NCBI GenBank assembly: GCA_963971305.1
Contig: OZ020307.1
Coordinates: forward strand, 56,107,702 to 56,171,701
DNA from: Arcuatula senhousia
Taxonomy: Eukaryota > Mollusca > Bivalvia > Mytilida > Mytilidae
DNA: 64,000 nucleotides
Direction: 5' to 3'
Each line of letters begins with the position of its first letter. Positions within the stretch are counted from its first letter, which is position 1. Under the pieces are notes generated by a model that searched no databases, had not been told where the DNA came from, and saw only the letters and a program-made list of their open reading frames with translations. Made by a program: the position numbers and the translations under genes. Shown here one piece after another: positions 1-12,410 of this stretch.

Positions 1-880
1 TGTAATTTTGTTAGTCGTTATATGGCAGATGTTATTGGATATGAAACAATTACATCTGTGTGCTTATGCTCGTTAGTAATACTCCCGCTCCCAAATGTAT
101 GCCTTGCGTAAAATTCCAAGTTTTCGGGAAACAGGAAGTAGATGACCTAGGAGCATAAAACAGTACTCCAAATGGTAGCATAGGATAAAACTTTCTTCAA
201 AATATTGGACCTCTCCCTCATGTAGGTGCTTAGAAAACTGCAACAGAAATTTTGTTACGGACGAACGAACGAATGAACAGAAGGACGAAGGTAAAACAGT
301 ATAACCCCTCGTCTAATTATAGATTTTGCGGTTTGAAGCCAAGTGTCATTAAGTATTTTTGTTCAATTTTCTAGTGTTTCAAACGCGTTAGCCTTTAATT
401 GCGTCTAATGTAATTTAAGAATAACTAAAATGAAACGTGATACGGATGATGAAATAATTCATACGCCATTTCTAATACACGCGTAAGGAGAAGGAGATTG
501 GTATTATGAAGCGTTCTTGGACGGCTCTTGCACGAACATAAAATTTATTATCATATCAATGATTAACTCTCGTTTGTGGAAACTTACATGTATGTATAAA
601 CGTATTAGTTATCTCTGATGCGTAAACAAAAATAAAACGAACATGATGCAGTGACAAGTTTCAACTTTTCCTGCTTTTAAGCAAACCTCTTAATCTTATT
701 GCCTCTATCTAATAATGCATACCTATGTATAACTAAGGGGGGGAATGAAAACTCTTTGTAAGGTTTGGCATTATTGGGCCTCAGCTTTAATAAGGATTTA
801 CAATAATAAACATGAATGATTTCTCATATATCATAATATATCATATAAATCTAGATAATCAATAAATAATCAATAGATAG
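1..880. other. No gene seen; short ACGA microsatellite
   Basis: No reading frame with coding character is visible on either strand. A short ACGA/ACGAATG-type tetranucleotide run lies at about 262-296 and is followed by a GTATAACCCC motif. That is how the right ends of hairpin-type repeats elsewhere in this window look, so about 40-315 may be an eroded end of such an element. The rest is AT-rich unique sequence. Confidence 0.5.
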
Positions 881-896
881 TCAATAAAATAAATTC

Positions 897-1163
897 CACC
901 GTGGGATGCACAGGTGGTTAAAGAAATGATATTTTCAGATAATATATAATAAACATAAAATATCAACATTTTATGATCAGATAAATGGTTACCGAATATT
1001 GTGAATGGCAACCAGAAATCAATACAAATATGCAGAATAATTTGGTGTCACCGTGGGAAACACGGGTGAATAATATTTAAGACCGAAACCCCTTAAGAAC
1101 CACCGTGGGATACACAGATGGCTGAATCAAAGAGATTTTGGATTACTGTGGTATACACGGTTG
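897..1163. repeat. Dispersed CACCGTGGGATACACRGGTG motif array
   Basis: A motif close to CACCGTGGGATACACAGGTG occurs four times, at about 897-917, 1049-1068, 1101-1120 and (degenerate) 1144-1163. The phrase 'accccttaa' recurs beside copies 3 and 4. Spacing is irregular, so this is a decayed tandem repeat rather than a satellite. No coding frame runs through it. Function unknown. Confidence 0.55.
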
Positions 1164-1885
1164 AAGAGACCAAAACCCCTTAAAATTTTCTTTAAGTTCA
1201 CGAAGCAGCGAATTATGCCAAATTGACAGTGAGTTCACTGTCAACCGCCACTTAAGTAAGTGTAGAATGCAGCTGCTTCGCGGCTGAGACCCAGCCGAAA
1301 GACCCCCTTTACTTACACTAATTACATGCCTTTTTAAATGAAAACGTAACTAATAGTAAGTAAGGCATTGTATAATGGTATCAATCTAATGGAAATGTTA
1401 TTACAATACAATTCTCAGTTTAATACCGAAAAATTGATAGCTGATATCAGAAACCTTCATTATTTCGTAACTTAAATTACTAGTTTTTATCAACAAACCA
1501 TTTAATTTATCCAACGAACCAGACTTTATCCTTCTCACAAAATAACTATGAATCACTGCTATAAATAAAGCTTTTTATACTTGTATATTCATCTTCCAAT
1601 TTTTTTTTTAAATTGTCATATTCATCCGTTTATATACAATATGTCTTGTTTTATTGTGACCAATATTTTCCGCATGTGTACATGTAAGCGAAGTTTGTAA
1701 ATGAAATGCATTCGAAAAAAAATACTAAATCACGCACTCCCGGTAAATTAAAAGAGCAGAAAAACGTATTAAAATCCTGAATTCCCCGAGTTTTGTAATA
1801 TTCCGAATTCCCCGTATAAAAATAAGTCTTTCCAGCTCTTTCGTAAAAGACCCTACCGACCCTCACGTATGTAGTATGTAATTAT

Positions 1886-1913
1886 GTCGCCTGCAACGTG
1901 TTGCAGAAGCGAC
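1886..1913. repeat. Hairpin GTCGCCTGCAA / TTGCAGaaGCGAC
   Basis: A near-perfect stem (GTCGC-CTGCAA, CGTG loop, TTGCAG-aa-GCGAC) of 11 pairs with an AA bulge. It resembles the left-end hairpins of the hairpin-terminated elements further right (for example 62547 and 63291). It may be a solitary left end of a related element, as no partner right end is seen nearby. Confidence 0.5.
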
Positions 1914-2249
1914 CTTTACGGGTTGCATTAGCACCATCCGTCGTATTGCGTCGTCCTGCAGCGTCACAAAAAATAAAAAAATGTATTGCAACCAATTTTT
2001 CGTCTTGTCTTTCAGAAAATCAATGAACTAATGACGTCCTTGACATTGTGACTTAACAATCGCAACGACGTAATTCCTATAAACTAACAACCATAATTAA
2101 AAAGTACTTACCGCGATAACCAAATTTAAGTATAACGAACAACTTTAGGACTTATATATGAAACAGGGTTGTTTCGGTTTAATACGGTAATTTTGTGCTT
2201 GTTGTCGAAATGATACATAACTTTTTTTAATTATTCGTTTTGACTGGAT
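1914..2249. other. No gene seen
   Basis: AT-rich sequence with many stops in all frames. No recognisable repeat boundary. A GTCGT/CGTCC-rich stretch at 1939-1970 is the only compositional feature. Confidence 0.5.
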
Positions 2250-2430
2250 TTCGCGTTGTTGATTGAAATTAATTTATTTTTGTGTTTCCATGTTTTTACA
2301 TATTGCCTGTTTTTGTTCAGTTCTTGTTGGTATTTACTGGTTTTGTCTCTGCCCTTTATGACTTTTGACATTCGGATATCCCATTGGTACCTCTGCTTCG
2401 CTTTTTTAAACCTAAAAGAAAGAGAGTATT
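2250..2430. repeat. Dispersed repeat fragment (CGCGTTGTTGATT family)
   Basis: Starts with a GCGTTGTTGATT motif, followed by TTTTTGTGTTTC and TTCTTGTTGGT blocks and a GGATATCCC/TTGGTACC end. The same order of blocks is found at about 32700-32840 and, shortened, at 50555-50640. This makes it an interspersed repeat rather than a gene. Type unknown and boundaries approximate. Confidence 0.5.
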
Positions 2431-2744
2431 CCAATTACAAAACCCTGTCTGGATTAGCTACTGCAGCATCTTATTTAAACCATATTAAAATCTAAGTAAG
2501 GTTATTGGAAATACACATTTATATATCAATTATTATTCGTTGGGTATCAATTTTCGTGGTTTTGGTGGGTGGCCTTGACTCACAAAATTTGAAACCGAAC
2601 GAAAAGGAAATTTAACATTGAAATGACGGAGATATCGAAACTAAGAAATTAAGAATCACAAATTGACCTCTTTCCATCTAACAAGGAAAATTGGTACCCA
2701 AGAAAGAAGATGAATCGACAGTAATTAAATGAATCAATAAATTA

Positions 2745-2833
2745 TTATATTTTGTCAAATAATGTACAAGTCTTTGTCGGTCCTGTATAACAGAAGATCG
2801 ACAAAGACTTATACATTATTTGACAAAATATAA
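2745..2833. repeat. Long perfect hairpin (35-bp arms)
   Basis: Left arm 2745-2779 and right arm 2799-2833 are inverted copies that differ at about one position, separated by a 19-base loop. The arms contain GTCTTTGTCG and CGACAAAGAC. Such a structure is either a very young MITE or palindrome, or the source of a hairpin RNA. No transposon target duplication could be assigned with certainty. Confidence 0.75.
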
Positions 2834-3042
2834 CATTAAATCATGTTGGGAAGTTAAAATTGGAGAACAAAATGTGTCTTATTGTATTCTAAATTACCAA
2901 TAGCAAAAACTATTAATTGAGTTAACCATGTTAACCAAAATTAAAGAACACACCGTGGAAGTTGGGGGAAGGGTATTTTCGAATTCAATGGTGGTCATTC
3001 CAATTGTTTTATCAAATAATCAAATTAAGAATATTGAAATTT

Positions 3043-3346
3043 TGAACTTCGAATCTCGAATCTCGAACTTTGAATTTCGAATCTCGAATTTCGAATTTCG
3101 AATCTCGAACTTCGAATTTCGAATCTCGAACTTCGAATTTCGAATCTTGCATCTCGAATTTCGAACTTCGAATCTAAAATTTCAAATAGTGAATTTCAAA
3201 TCTCGAATTTCGAAAATGCACCTGCTAACTTTTTTAATGAACTATTTTGATTGGTACATGCTTATGAAACAAGCAATCTGATTGGTCATAAGTTTATTGA
3301 ATTTCGAATTTCGATTTTTGAATCTCGAATTTCGATTCTCAAATAT
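3043..3346. repeat. TTCGAAYCTCGAA short tandem array
   Basis: From about 3043 to 3210 the sequence is a nearly unbroken run of the 7-8-base words TTCGAAT, CTCGAAC and TTTCGAA. It resumes at 3297-3346 after a gap of about 85 bases that holds unrelated sequence. Because TTCGAA is palindromic the array can pair with itself. The apparent open frame across it (repeating Ile-Ser-Asn-Phe-Glu-Phe-Arg) comes from the repeat and is not a gene. Confidence 0.8.
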
Positions 3347-3439
3347 CTAATGAGCCTTCTGTGCTCTCGTAGAATATGGAATTATTTAATTACCTTGTTT
3401 TGCCAACGGTGCTTGATTACATTCTATGCATAGATCTAT

Positions 3440-5275
3440 TTTTTTATATAAGATGTTTAAGGACTAGATTGGTTGTTCATATTCGATAGTTCAATCAAAC
3501 AAATCTGAATGTAAAAATATAGTTATTTATTACGAAATGATAGCCAAAAACGAATTTAAGAACTTAAGATATACGACTTAAATTCTTTGACTTGAAAATC
3601 GATTCTACTGAATGTAACAATTAACATTGGGTTTATCTTTTTGCTGGGGAAGTGTCATGGTATAAATTGTTAATTATAATTACCGTTTTATGTGCAGGAA
3701 TGCGTTTGTTCACGATTCCAATTACGATTGTGAATTAGTTTCAACCATTTTTTAAAAGTAATCTTATCTTCAATTATCTATTTGGATGCATGTAATATAT
3801 ATAATACAATTCATCATTAACAAAAGTGTGAAATGTTCTTGATAAGATCACAACAGTTTGACACAATAAATGTTCATTCATGTTCTGAAATTGTTTGTTG
3901 TCGTGTTTATTTTCGAAATAATCATGTTACTATTTCATTTTTTTAATTGATTATATGGGTTAACTTTCCCTTAAAATAATACAGTTTAAGAAAAATCAGC
4001 AAAAAGTTAATGAAATAACAGCAATACAATAGTTCCCAACTTTGACATTTAAAATTAAGCATTCCTTTAAAAAATTCTTTATAACAAAGAAATTAAAAAG
4101 GGTGATACATTTTTTTTCAGAAAAAGAAAAACATTCTTGGAGTTTCCAATTGCAATGTTTCAACTAAAACAGTTTTCCCAAACCTTTTTGGGACACCACC
4201 TTCCTTTATATAGCGTCGCGTCTGACACAAAAATTGTTTACACAGGGTTATATTGCTTGTTGTGTTCATTGAATAAATTCTATCGATAATACCGTGCTCT
4301 TTTATGAAAAAAAATATGGGGTTTCTATCTCTGGGATAAGGGCCGATGTTGGCTTGTTAAAATAATTTGTTTTGTTACATCAAAAATGTATACAAAGCAA
4401 TGACACAATTACAATATAAATCATTAACATTTTTAACGGAAAACAAGCATATTGGAACGTCACGAGAGAAATAGCTTTATTGTTTTTATTCAGATAAACC
4501 GTAAGTTTATAACAATCAACGTGTCCCTGTCTTTATGAAAACACCCCAAAATGTTATATGCCACAGGGAAACAACCTGAAGGGATACCATTTATTGTCCC
4601 TGTTTTGTTTATTTTAACACATGGTTATTACTCTGTTTATGAAAGTGGAATTTTTCCTAAAATTGGCTGCTCTAAAACCAAAATAAATTTAATTTTTCTA
4701 TGGGTTAACTTTCAAAAAACAATTGTTTTACTGATTACTCAAAACCTCCAGTACAAAATCAAAACACCCAACGTGAGACTTAGTGCACTAACAAACCAAG
4801 TTCTATTATTCTATCCTACTTTGATCAAACACCTGTTGTTTTGAGATATTTCGGAGTCTCAAAATACCGAATTAAACAAATAGAGTTAAGGAAATTGGAA
4901 CAACGGTTATAAAGGCGTCAAAATTTAAACATAGCATTGGAAATCCCACAGACATTCTATAAAACGTTAAAAGCTAAAATCTTGCATCTAAAAGTGATTT
5001 AAAATCCATATTAATTTGCATAATATGTTACATCTAATAAATTTCAAATTCGGCATTAACTAAGGATGGCATTACCGTAAAAATTATGTACTATCCAATA
5101 TATACAGTTAAATGAGATTGGCTTTCAATTTTGAAAATAAAGTGTCTGAGACAAATTGAAACATTTCTATATTATAGAAATTTTCTGTTTATGTAATTTT
5201 AAAATTGCTAAATCAACAGGTTCATCGGATATCAACCGGTACTGGATCAGCTCCCTACTTTTCCAAACATCCGAA
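3440..5275. other. No gene seen
   Basis: AT-rich sequence. A single unit at 3528-3580 matches the 53-base unit that is tandemly repeated at 12254-12410 (ATAGCCAAAAACGAATTTAA core). A frame of about 97 codons near 4551-4844 lacks any recognisable domain, conserved composition or splice context, and I do not call it. Confidence 0.5.
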
Positions 5276-5527
5276 CATTTTGGTAAGGGATCGACCATTT
5301 ATCTTGATTTATTTTTTCCTCAAAAAGAATAATTTAATTCTAAGTTTTTTACGCAAAAAATATTCTGGCAGCAGAGGTAGAGAGAAAAATCCGTCGAATG
5401 AAAACAAAACTATGTTGTGACGCGTTTAAAAATTAATGTTTTTCCGCATTCCACGCGAAAAAAATATTCTAGGCAAAACAAAAAAACCAAAGGCCTCCCC
5501 TTAAAGTTAAATGGTCCGTCTCTAACG
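5276..5527. mobile_element. GGGAC-type MITE, diverged copy
   Basis: The left end reads AAGGGATCGACCATTTA and the right end reads AAGTTAAATGGTCCGTCTCT, which are inverted and complementary. The interior has the CAGCAGAGGTA...AAAATATTCT blocks seen in sister copies at 19761, 21733, 26400, 37536 and 60562. It has no coding capacity and is a non-autonomous inverted-repeat element whose parent family I cannot name. The target duplication is not clear. Confidence 0.7.
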
Positions 5528-5896
5528 AGTATTTCTCGCTGATACTTTTGCAGTTTTATTTGGTTTTCAAGCTTTTGGGTTTTTTTTCCAATACCGCTGA
5601 TGATAGGCTCCACCTTGAAATATGCACATACATCATAACCAAATTGACCATTCTCATGACATGTAAAAGTTTCCCTTTTATTTCAAAAGATCTATTATGG
5701 AATGTTTTGAAAATCAAATGAAAATGGTAGTATTATTTAATATCCTTGTTCTGCCAACGGTATTTCTCCATAGTCTATCTCAGCAGCTTTAATAATAGAT
5801 TGATTATTTCTGTTCGGTAGTTTTCGTGTTAATCAAACCAAGAAAGACAAATCGATAACGTTTAATGTTTAAGTTCAATTTAATGTAAAAGCATCG

Positions 5897-6539
5897 TTAT
5901 CCAAGATTGCCCTCACGAAAAATAACAAAAGGAACAATTGAAACAATGCCCATTGTTACATTATCCATATTTTTGTGTCTAGAATATTGTGTCATGTACA
6001 TTCATAACATCCATAAAATCTATATAGTATCAGCCTCCATAAGTATTTCTAATGTATCAGGTACATTCATCACATCTCAAATTTGACAGACATTGTGAAA
6101 ACTAAAGACGACAGATGACAGTGAAACCTTGTTTATCATCAATTAAAACAAACAGTATAAAGTTTGATAATATAATTAGAGAATTTTTACAGGTTTGGCA
6201 AACATTGACCACGGTAAATAATATAAATGTTTAGTTAAATAAATTAAAATGTCCAATATAAATTTTTGGTAAATAAATGTATAAGTGTTTAAATGTCAAA
6301 TGCAAATCAATTGTACATGTATAAATATACATGTATGTAAATGTAAAATGCAATTGAAAATGATAAATGGTTGATCGCCAACAAATAAATGGCAGATCAC
6401 AAATGAGAAATGAGCAATTGGGACTTTTCGGAAGCAGATGACCCTGGAAGATCAGAGGCCATTGCCACAGTCCAGTGTTTCTGTATTTCTGTGTTAGTCC
6501 TAATTATGAAAATTAATCCCTTTATGCAGCGACAAGTGC
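5897..6539. repeat. 643-bp direct duplication, copy 1
   Basis: This segment is repeated almost without change at 6911-7553 (same length, same orientation, period 1014 bases). It includes TGTACATGTATAAATATACATGTA-like palindromes near 6312. Neither copy carries a credible gene. The near identity points to a recent duplication. The 371 bases between the copies include a block that is shared with 12050-12257. Confidence 0.85.
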
Positions 6540-6706
6540 TAAGCTTGAATTCCCTCTACCAGGTAGTTATTCGAACTTGAGTAGTCTTTATGCATCAATT
6601 GTACCCGCAATGCTAAATGTCCCACCAATATAAGCCTGGACACTCTGAAAATAAAAATAAAAAACACAAAGCAAGTATCTGTTTCTAAAAGAGGGGGGTG
6701 GGAGGG

Positions 6707-6914
6707 TTTTTCGGATGTTGTTGGAGCTAAAATTTTACGTCTCGCTGGTCGAAGAAAAAGGAAGTTGTAAAGCTCATGCGCACTTTTTGTTTCTTTGGTT
6801 CTACTAAAAACGGTTCTACTGAAACCGAATACATATTTTAAAAACCAAATACAAAGAAAAGTCACAGGCCACTTCGATAAACGATTTAAATTAATAGAAT
6901 TTAAATCTTCTTAT
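6707..6914. repeat. 208-bp interspersed block, copy 1
   Basis: Starts TTTTTCGGATGTTGTTGG and ends AATTTAAATCTTCTTAT. A near-identical copy lies at 12050-12257. It carries a short antisense frame that looks translatable in both copies, but the frame has no recognisable domain and ends differently in each. The right boundary abuts duplication copy 2 exactly, so the block may mark the duplication junction. Confidence 0.75.
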
Positions 6915-7553
6915 CCAAGATTGCCCTCACGAAAAATAACAAAAGGAACAATTGAAACAATGCCCATTGTTACATTATCCATATTTTTGTGTCTAGAATA
7001 TTGTGTCATGTACATTCATAACATCCATAAAATCTATATAGTATCAGCCTCCATAAGTATTTCTAATGTATCAGGTACATTCATCACATCTCAAATTTGA
7101 CAGACATTGTGAAAACTAAAGACGACAGATGACAGTGAAACCTTGTTTATCATCAATTAAAACAAACAGTATAAAGTTTGATAATATAATTAGAGAATTT
7201 TTACAGGTTTGGCAAACATTGACCACGGTAAATAATATAAATGTTTAGTTAAATAAATTAAAATGTCCAATATAAATTTTTGGTAAATAAATGTATAAGT
7301 GTTTAAATGTCAAATGCAAATCAATTGTACATGTATAAATATACATGTATGTAAATGTAAAATGCAATTGAAAATGATAAATGGTTGATCGCCGACAAAT
7401 AAATGGCAGATCACAAATGAGAAATGAGCAATTGGGACTTTTCGGAAGCAGATGACCCTGGAAGATCAGAGGCCATTGCCACAGTCCAGTGTTTCTGTAT
7501 TTCTGTGTTAGTCCTAATTATGAAAATTAATCCCTTTATGCAGCGACAAGTGC
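6911..7553. repeat. 643-bp direct duplication, copy 2
   Basis: Second copy of 5897-6539, with only scattered substitutions (for example GCCAACAA against GCCGACAA near 7393). Downstream sequence diverges right after GCGACAAGTGC, which fixes the breakpoint. Confidence 0.85.
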
Positions 7554-8265
7554 CAAATTGACAGGGAAATCAGTGAGTAGCAGAAAATGATGGACCTGTC
7601 AACCGCCAATGAATTGGGGGTGGAGCTGCATTCAAAAACCCGTGGTCAACTGCCAATATTATAAATGAAAAATATTTACTAGTACATAATGTCAAATAAC
7701 TCCTTGAAATGAAACTGCACAACATCTTTCCAGAGCTGGTTTAAATTTAATTAACAATTAATTCCCCAAATGTAATTCTTGCTTCTCATAATATGAAAAT
7801 ACAAATACCAAGACGGGTATAAACTGTTAATTTGGTTATGCATTACCGTAATTGAACTACACTTGATAACTGTACATCATGTCCATGTGATATCACTTCC
7901 TAAATTCATAGATTTAGAAGCTCTTATTATCTCTTACAACAAATTCTGAACAATTATCCTTCAACTTATCCACGAAAATCATGAGTAACCTGTAATTTAG
8001 ACTTTTAGGTAAAGTGAGATATCTGCAAGGCATTTCAATGATCTTAGTTTCAGCTTGTAAAATATGTTAGACAATTATAAATTTGTCTCAATGCAATTAT
8101 GCTGAAAAGGATCAGAATCATGGCAGTTATTCACTGCATACAATGCCTGTTATTTTATAACAAAGCTAATAGATCTTACTAATCTTTGCGACTATAATCA
8201 CCCAAATAGTTCACCTATACTACATGTCCATTTTCAAATTTTTATACTGCCTGTTCATGCTTAAA
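7554..8265. other. No gene seen
   Basis: Begins with a CAAATTGACAG...CTGTCAACCGCC block (7555-7640) that loosely matches 1215-1285, perhaps an old repeat end. Otherwise AT-rich without coding frames. Confidence 0.45.
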
Positions 8266-8580
8266 TGGTGGTGCTAGAACACACAAGTTATTTGTGCACT
8301 GTGTTGGGGGAATCTGCACGTCCCTTGCACGTTGAAGAACCCTGCTGCAAGTCACGATAAGAGTAGGACCCGTAGGATCCCCTGCAGGAGACTAAATTGA
8401 CTAACCGGACACCAATTTCCTGTGACAGTCAAAACTCCCAAACCTGACTAGCCTTTAAACCCCATTGCATTCACTTCACCCTTGTATCATGTTCAAGTAT
8501 CATCCATTTCATGTTCACCTCTAGGAAATAGTCGTAATAGCCTGCCTGGGAGTAAGACCCTGATAAACAAACAACAGCTA
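8266..8580 (+). mobile_element. SINE-like repeat, 5'-truncated copy
   Basis: Contains the family blocks TGCACTGTGTTGGGGGAAT, GAGTAGGACCCGTAGGATC, CCTGCAGGAG and GGGAGTAAGACCCTGATAAA, in the same order as the copy at 57493-58262 and as the reverse complement of 33638-34136 and 52039-52546. In this orientation the 3' end is a short CAAA-type tail (about 8567-8575). The head of the element is missing. Non-coding. Confidence 0.7.
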
Positions 8581-10789
8581 TTTCTAACTAATCACACAAA
8601 ATCTTCCCTCTTTTGAATTTATTACTAATACTAATGAACTTACACAATTTAGGGTGAATGTCCCTAACATTCTTTTTGATATTTGGTATTAATTTTTAAA
8701 CACAGAGTAAGTAACCAAAATTTCCCTATGTTGTTTATATAGTCAAGCCTATTACTACATTTGGCCAATGAAACACTTTTGCATGCATTGCTATGGTTAA
8801 TCACGTTAAGAGTGCAAAGTCATCACAACATTTTGTATTGTAGGGTCTGAAAAAATTTAGTACCTGTTATGACATATAATACCAAATTAGACTGGAAGGT
8901 AATATTAGCAAATGTCCATTACATCTAGTGAGACATCTAATGAAACATGTTTAAAATAAAATAACTGGACAAATTACCATATAATCAGTAAAAATGCAAT
9001 TCGTGTATTCCAATACGTTGAATACTTCATGACTATACAAAATAATGACTGCTTTGAAAGACTAATATAATTTATTAATGGCCTCTGCTGGAGTAAAAAC
9101 TTTCCTAATATCCTTAACCCAAATTGTTTCGTATGGACTACCCTCCCCATCTGTAAAAAGTGCCTGTATTCTTTTCCCACATATGACAATTGATTTTATC
9201 CTTTATATATTAACATGATTAACATTTCTGTGCCTTGGTTTGCCTATCTGATGCAAAAAATTAATAAAGACTCCAGGTCCCCATTATGGTCTGCATGTGG
9301 AATAAGTGTTTGCGACACAACCTACGTAATAGTGGAAATTTAGAACCCCCAATGAAAAACAAACAGCAGCCTTCAAAAAAAAACCTGAGGGCACTACTTT
9401 GTATGTATGTCTGATTATTATGTGTATGTTGAGAGACTGCACTTGCCATATATACAACTTTTTGAGCAGCAACTGTACAGGAGTCAGATGTAAATAATTG
9501 AAAATAATGAAGAAAAATGTCAAATTAAAACCAAAACCCCAGTTACAACAACAAAATTACTAGTTCTTCCATTTTGCTTCTCCAATCATCTCTATTTGTG
9601 TGCTTGTAGTTTAATATAGTCATGTACATTGTAAGCATGCCATTCCGGCTGTTAAATGCTTTTGAATCAATGCCAAAATTCAAATTGCAATATGATCTTT
9701 ATGGCATGCATGGTTGTAGATCTCAAGAAATATCATAAATTGAGTGCAATAATAACACACCTGTGTGATTTGAATACAATCCCTTGACATGATCGATTGA
9801 TTGATTGATGTCTGCCTATTGTGCTGGCGGCGATCTTACACCCATCATAAGGACAAAAACGTAGGAATTTTTTAAGTTTAATTGGAAAATGCCACCTTTA
9901 GTTGATTGGAAAAATTTATTGACATGTAATCATCATCAAATATTTCACAGGTCTTAATGGAAAATTGGCAGTACATGTATATAAATGTTACATGAGTTTT
10001 ATGTGCAGGGCAATCTTATTGTTTCAATTGTATTTACCAACCAAGGGCTAATCTATAAACTTATAAATTTTACTGGTTTGGTTCATCACGTTTCGTGAAG
10101 ACTTTAACTAATATTGTTTTGTAAAAATTTTTAAGTTATTATTGGCCTTGGTAATAATTGTGTGATAACCCTATCAGTCTAGATAATAAATATGTATCGG
10201 CATTATAAGCCTGGATTGGCTACAAATTAAATATGTATTATCATTATCAGCCAAGATAATAACTATGAATCAACATTTAATATTAACCTTTAAATTAAAA
10301 TAATCCTTAAATTCTATATGAAAATTATTGTGCTGTTCATGTATACAATTGTATAGGTTAAAATTACCTCTCATCTCTGTAGCTGTGCTCCTTTTGATCA
10401 TCAATTTCATGCTCCTTGTAGGTGCAGAATACTTACTTCAGAGTTCCTGTTTAAACTTTCGAAATACATGTAGCTTTAATAGCTGAAACTCAGAAAAACA
10501 TACGAATAAAGATACCAAATGTCTTCCAAATTATTTTCCTAAATCTAAACAAGTTTAATCACTGTGGTTTTAAAAGCTTTATAATATGTGCCTATGCATA
10601 CGAAACCTGCTAGATATGTTTACAGTACAATTAGCTATAACCCAAGTTCAAAATCCTCAATAACCATGTAACCCATACTAGTGGTTGTCAAATAATTACA
10701 ATAAAATAAATAATGCTTATCTGTTATCTCTGACGAGCACAGCAATAAATATGAAATTAACAGTTAACGGACATTAAATCAAATCCTCT
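8581..10789. other. No gene seen
   Basis: AT-rich sequence with short frames only (largest about 79 codons, antisense, near 9284-9523). They have no domain, and no splice sites that would chain them. A GATTGATTGATTGATG microsatellite lies near 9793-9809, next to a GGCGGCGATC patch. No mobile-element ends recognised. Confidence 0.45.
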
Positions 10790-10957
10790 ATTAACATGCA
10801 AAAATTGGTTAACCATACATACTTGTACATGTACTATAAAAAGGATGTAGTCTGATAAATAAAATAATTGCGATTTATTAACGTGCAAAAAGTGGTTAAC
10901 CATACGTACTTGTACTAACAAAAGGATGTAGTCTGATAAATAAAACAATTGTGATCT
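10790..10957. repeat. Two-copy tandem repeat (87/81 bp)
   Basis: Unit 1 (10790-10876) and unit 2 (10877-10957) share ATTAAC-TGCAAAAA-TGGTTAACCATAC and AAAGGATGTAGTCTGATAAA. They differ by a small indel around the GTACATGTACTATAA segment. The antisense frame across both is a product of the duplication. Confidence 0.8.
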
Positions 10958-12049
10958 AAAAAATTAATTATAATTGAAATCCTGCTGTTAGCTGTTTGTC
11001 AGTTCAGGGAAACTTTAATATTTAGGTTTCATTGATTCTTTGTCCCCACTTACACAGACGATCATGTCGATATATATTTACTTTAAGCCTGCTGTATATT
11101 GTTGTGTAAACATAACATTCATAATAGAAATAGGTGTCTATAGACTCGATTCACCCCTGCTACTTCACTTTGATCTATATGCTATACATGTACATAGAAA
11201 ATAAAAACAATGTAAATTGTAATGTTTGTTTTCATTACACATGTACATGTGTATGTTACCTTCGTACATGATTATAAATTAGTTACTTGATTCAGTAAAT
11301 GACGAATAATGATAACCATCGAATAACAGTTTACACGGATTAAATTACTTAGATAAATGCAGTGTACATGTATTTCTTTTAACAATTAAGTTTGATTGCA
11401 TTAAGATTATTTACAAAAACTTGCCCGACCTCTGGTGTAATAACAAAAATAACTGCATGGTATGAAACAATTTCTTCCTAGCCCATTAAGTCTCTGTGTT
11501 CTTCTTATAGCAGTGAGGTAGCTAAAGTATTATTACTGTCACTGAAATGCAAACAACTATTGACGAATTAGTTACAGTATGTGTAATTAAAATTAACTAA
11601 TAAATATATAAAATTACCGTGGTCGATTTATGTACACACTGGACTTGTATTTATTATATGAATAAATTTTGCAGAATTGCTATGGGACAATTATCACAGC
11701 AACATGTCATGTAAATTTTGTCAATGCTACCAGTTGTTTATCTTCTACTTTCATTTTAAAATGAAGTGTATATTTCTCTTGTTGCCTAGTTACGAGACGT
11801 GTATTATGTACTGCATTTCATGTATATCTTTGTTTGAATTATCGCAGCAAATATATTTTTTTTTTCTCTACTGTTTAATAAATTATATTTCATTTGATTT
11901 CGAATGCATTTTGTAAACATTAATTGATTCCGTGTCCGATTGCTCGCTACATACAAGTTGTTCATTTTTTGCACTCAAATTATTTAAGATGTTTATATTA
12001 ATTAAACATCAACTTCTGTGCGCTAAATTCTGACGATAAAGGACATGAT
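10958..12049. other. No gene seen
   Basis: AT-rich; several ACATGTACATG-type palindromic words (near 11170, 11239 and 11365). A frame of about 79 codons at 11677-11916 on the + strand is Phe/Tyr/Ile-rich, as expected of random AT-rich DNA, and is not called. Confidence 0.45.
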
Positions 12050-12257
12050 TTTTTCGGATGTTGTTGGAGCTAAAATTTTACGTCTCGCTGGTCGAAGAAA
12101 AAGGAAGTTGTAAAGCTCATGCGCACTTTTTGTTTCTTTGGTTCTACTAAAAACGGTTCTACTGAAACCGAATACATATTTTAAAAACCAAATACAAAGA
12201 AAAGTCACAGGCCACTTCGATAAACGATTTAAATTAATAGAATTTAAATCTTCTTAT
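12050..12257. repeat. 208-bp interspersed block, copy 2
   Basis: Near-identical to 6707-6914, here outside the 643-bp duplication. This copy is followed directly by the 53-bp tandem array. Confidence 0.75.
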
Positions 12258-12410
12258 TTATTTCGAAATCTATAGCCAAAAACGAATTTAAGAACTTTAG
12301 ATATTATTTATTACGAAATGTATAGCCAAAAACGAATTTAAGAACTTAAGATATTATTTATTACGAAATGTATAACCAAAAACGAATTTAAGAAATTAAG
12401 ATATATGACT
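12254..12410. repeat. 53-bp tandem array, three units
   Basis: Three head-to-tail units built on TATTTATTACGAAATGTATA and GCCAAAAACGAATTTAAGAA, with few substitutions. A single unit also occurs at 3528-3580. Confidence 0.85.

Noticed and set aside
9284..9523. Antisense frames of 60-80 codons around 9.0-9.5 kb
   Set aside because: Phe/Leu-rich composition as expected from AT-rich DNA; no splice-linked partners or motifs.
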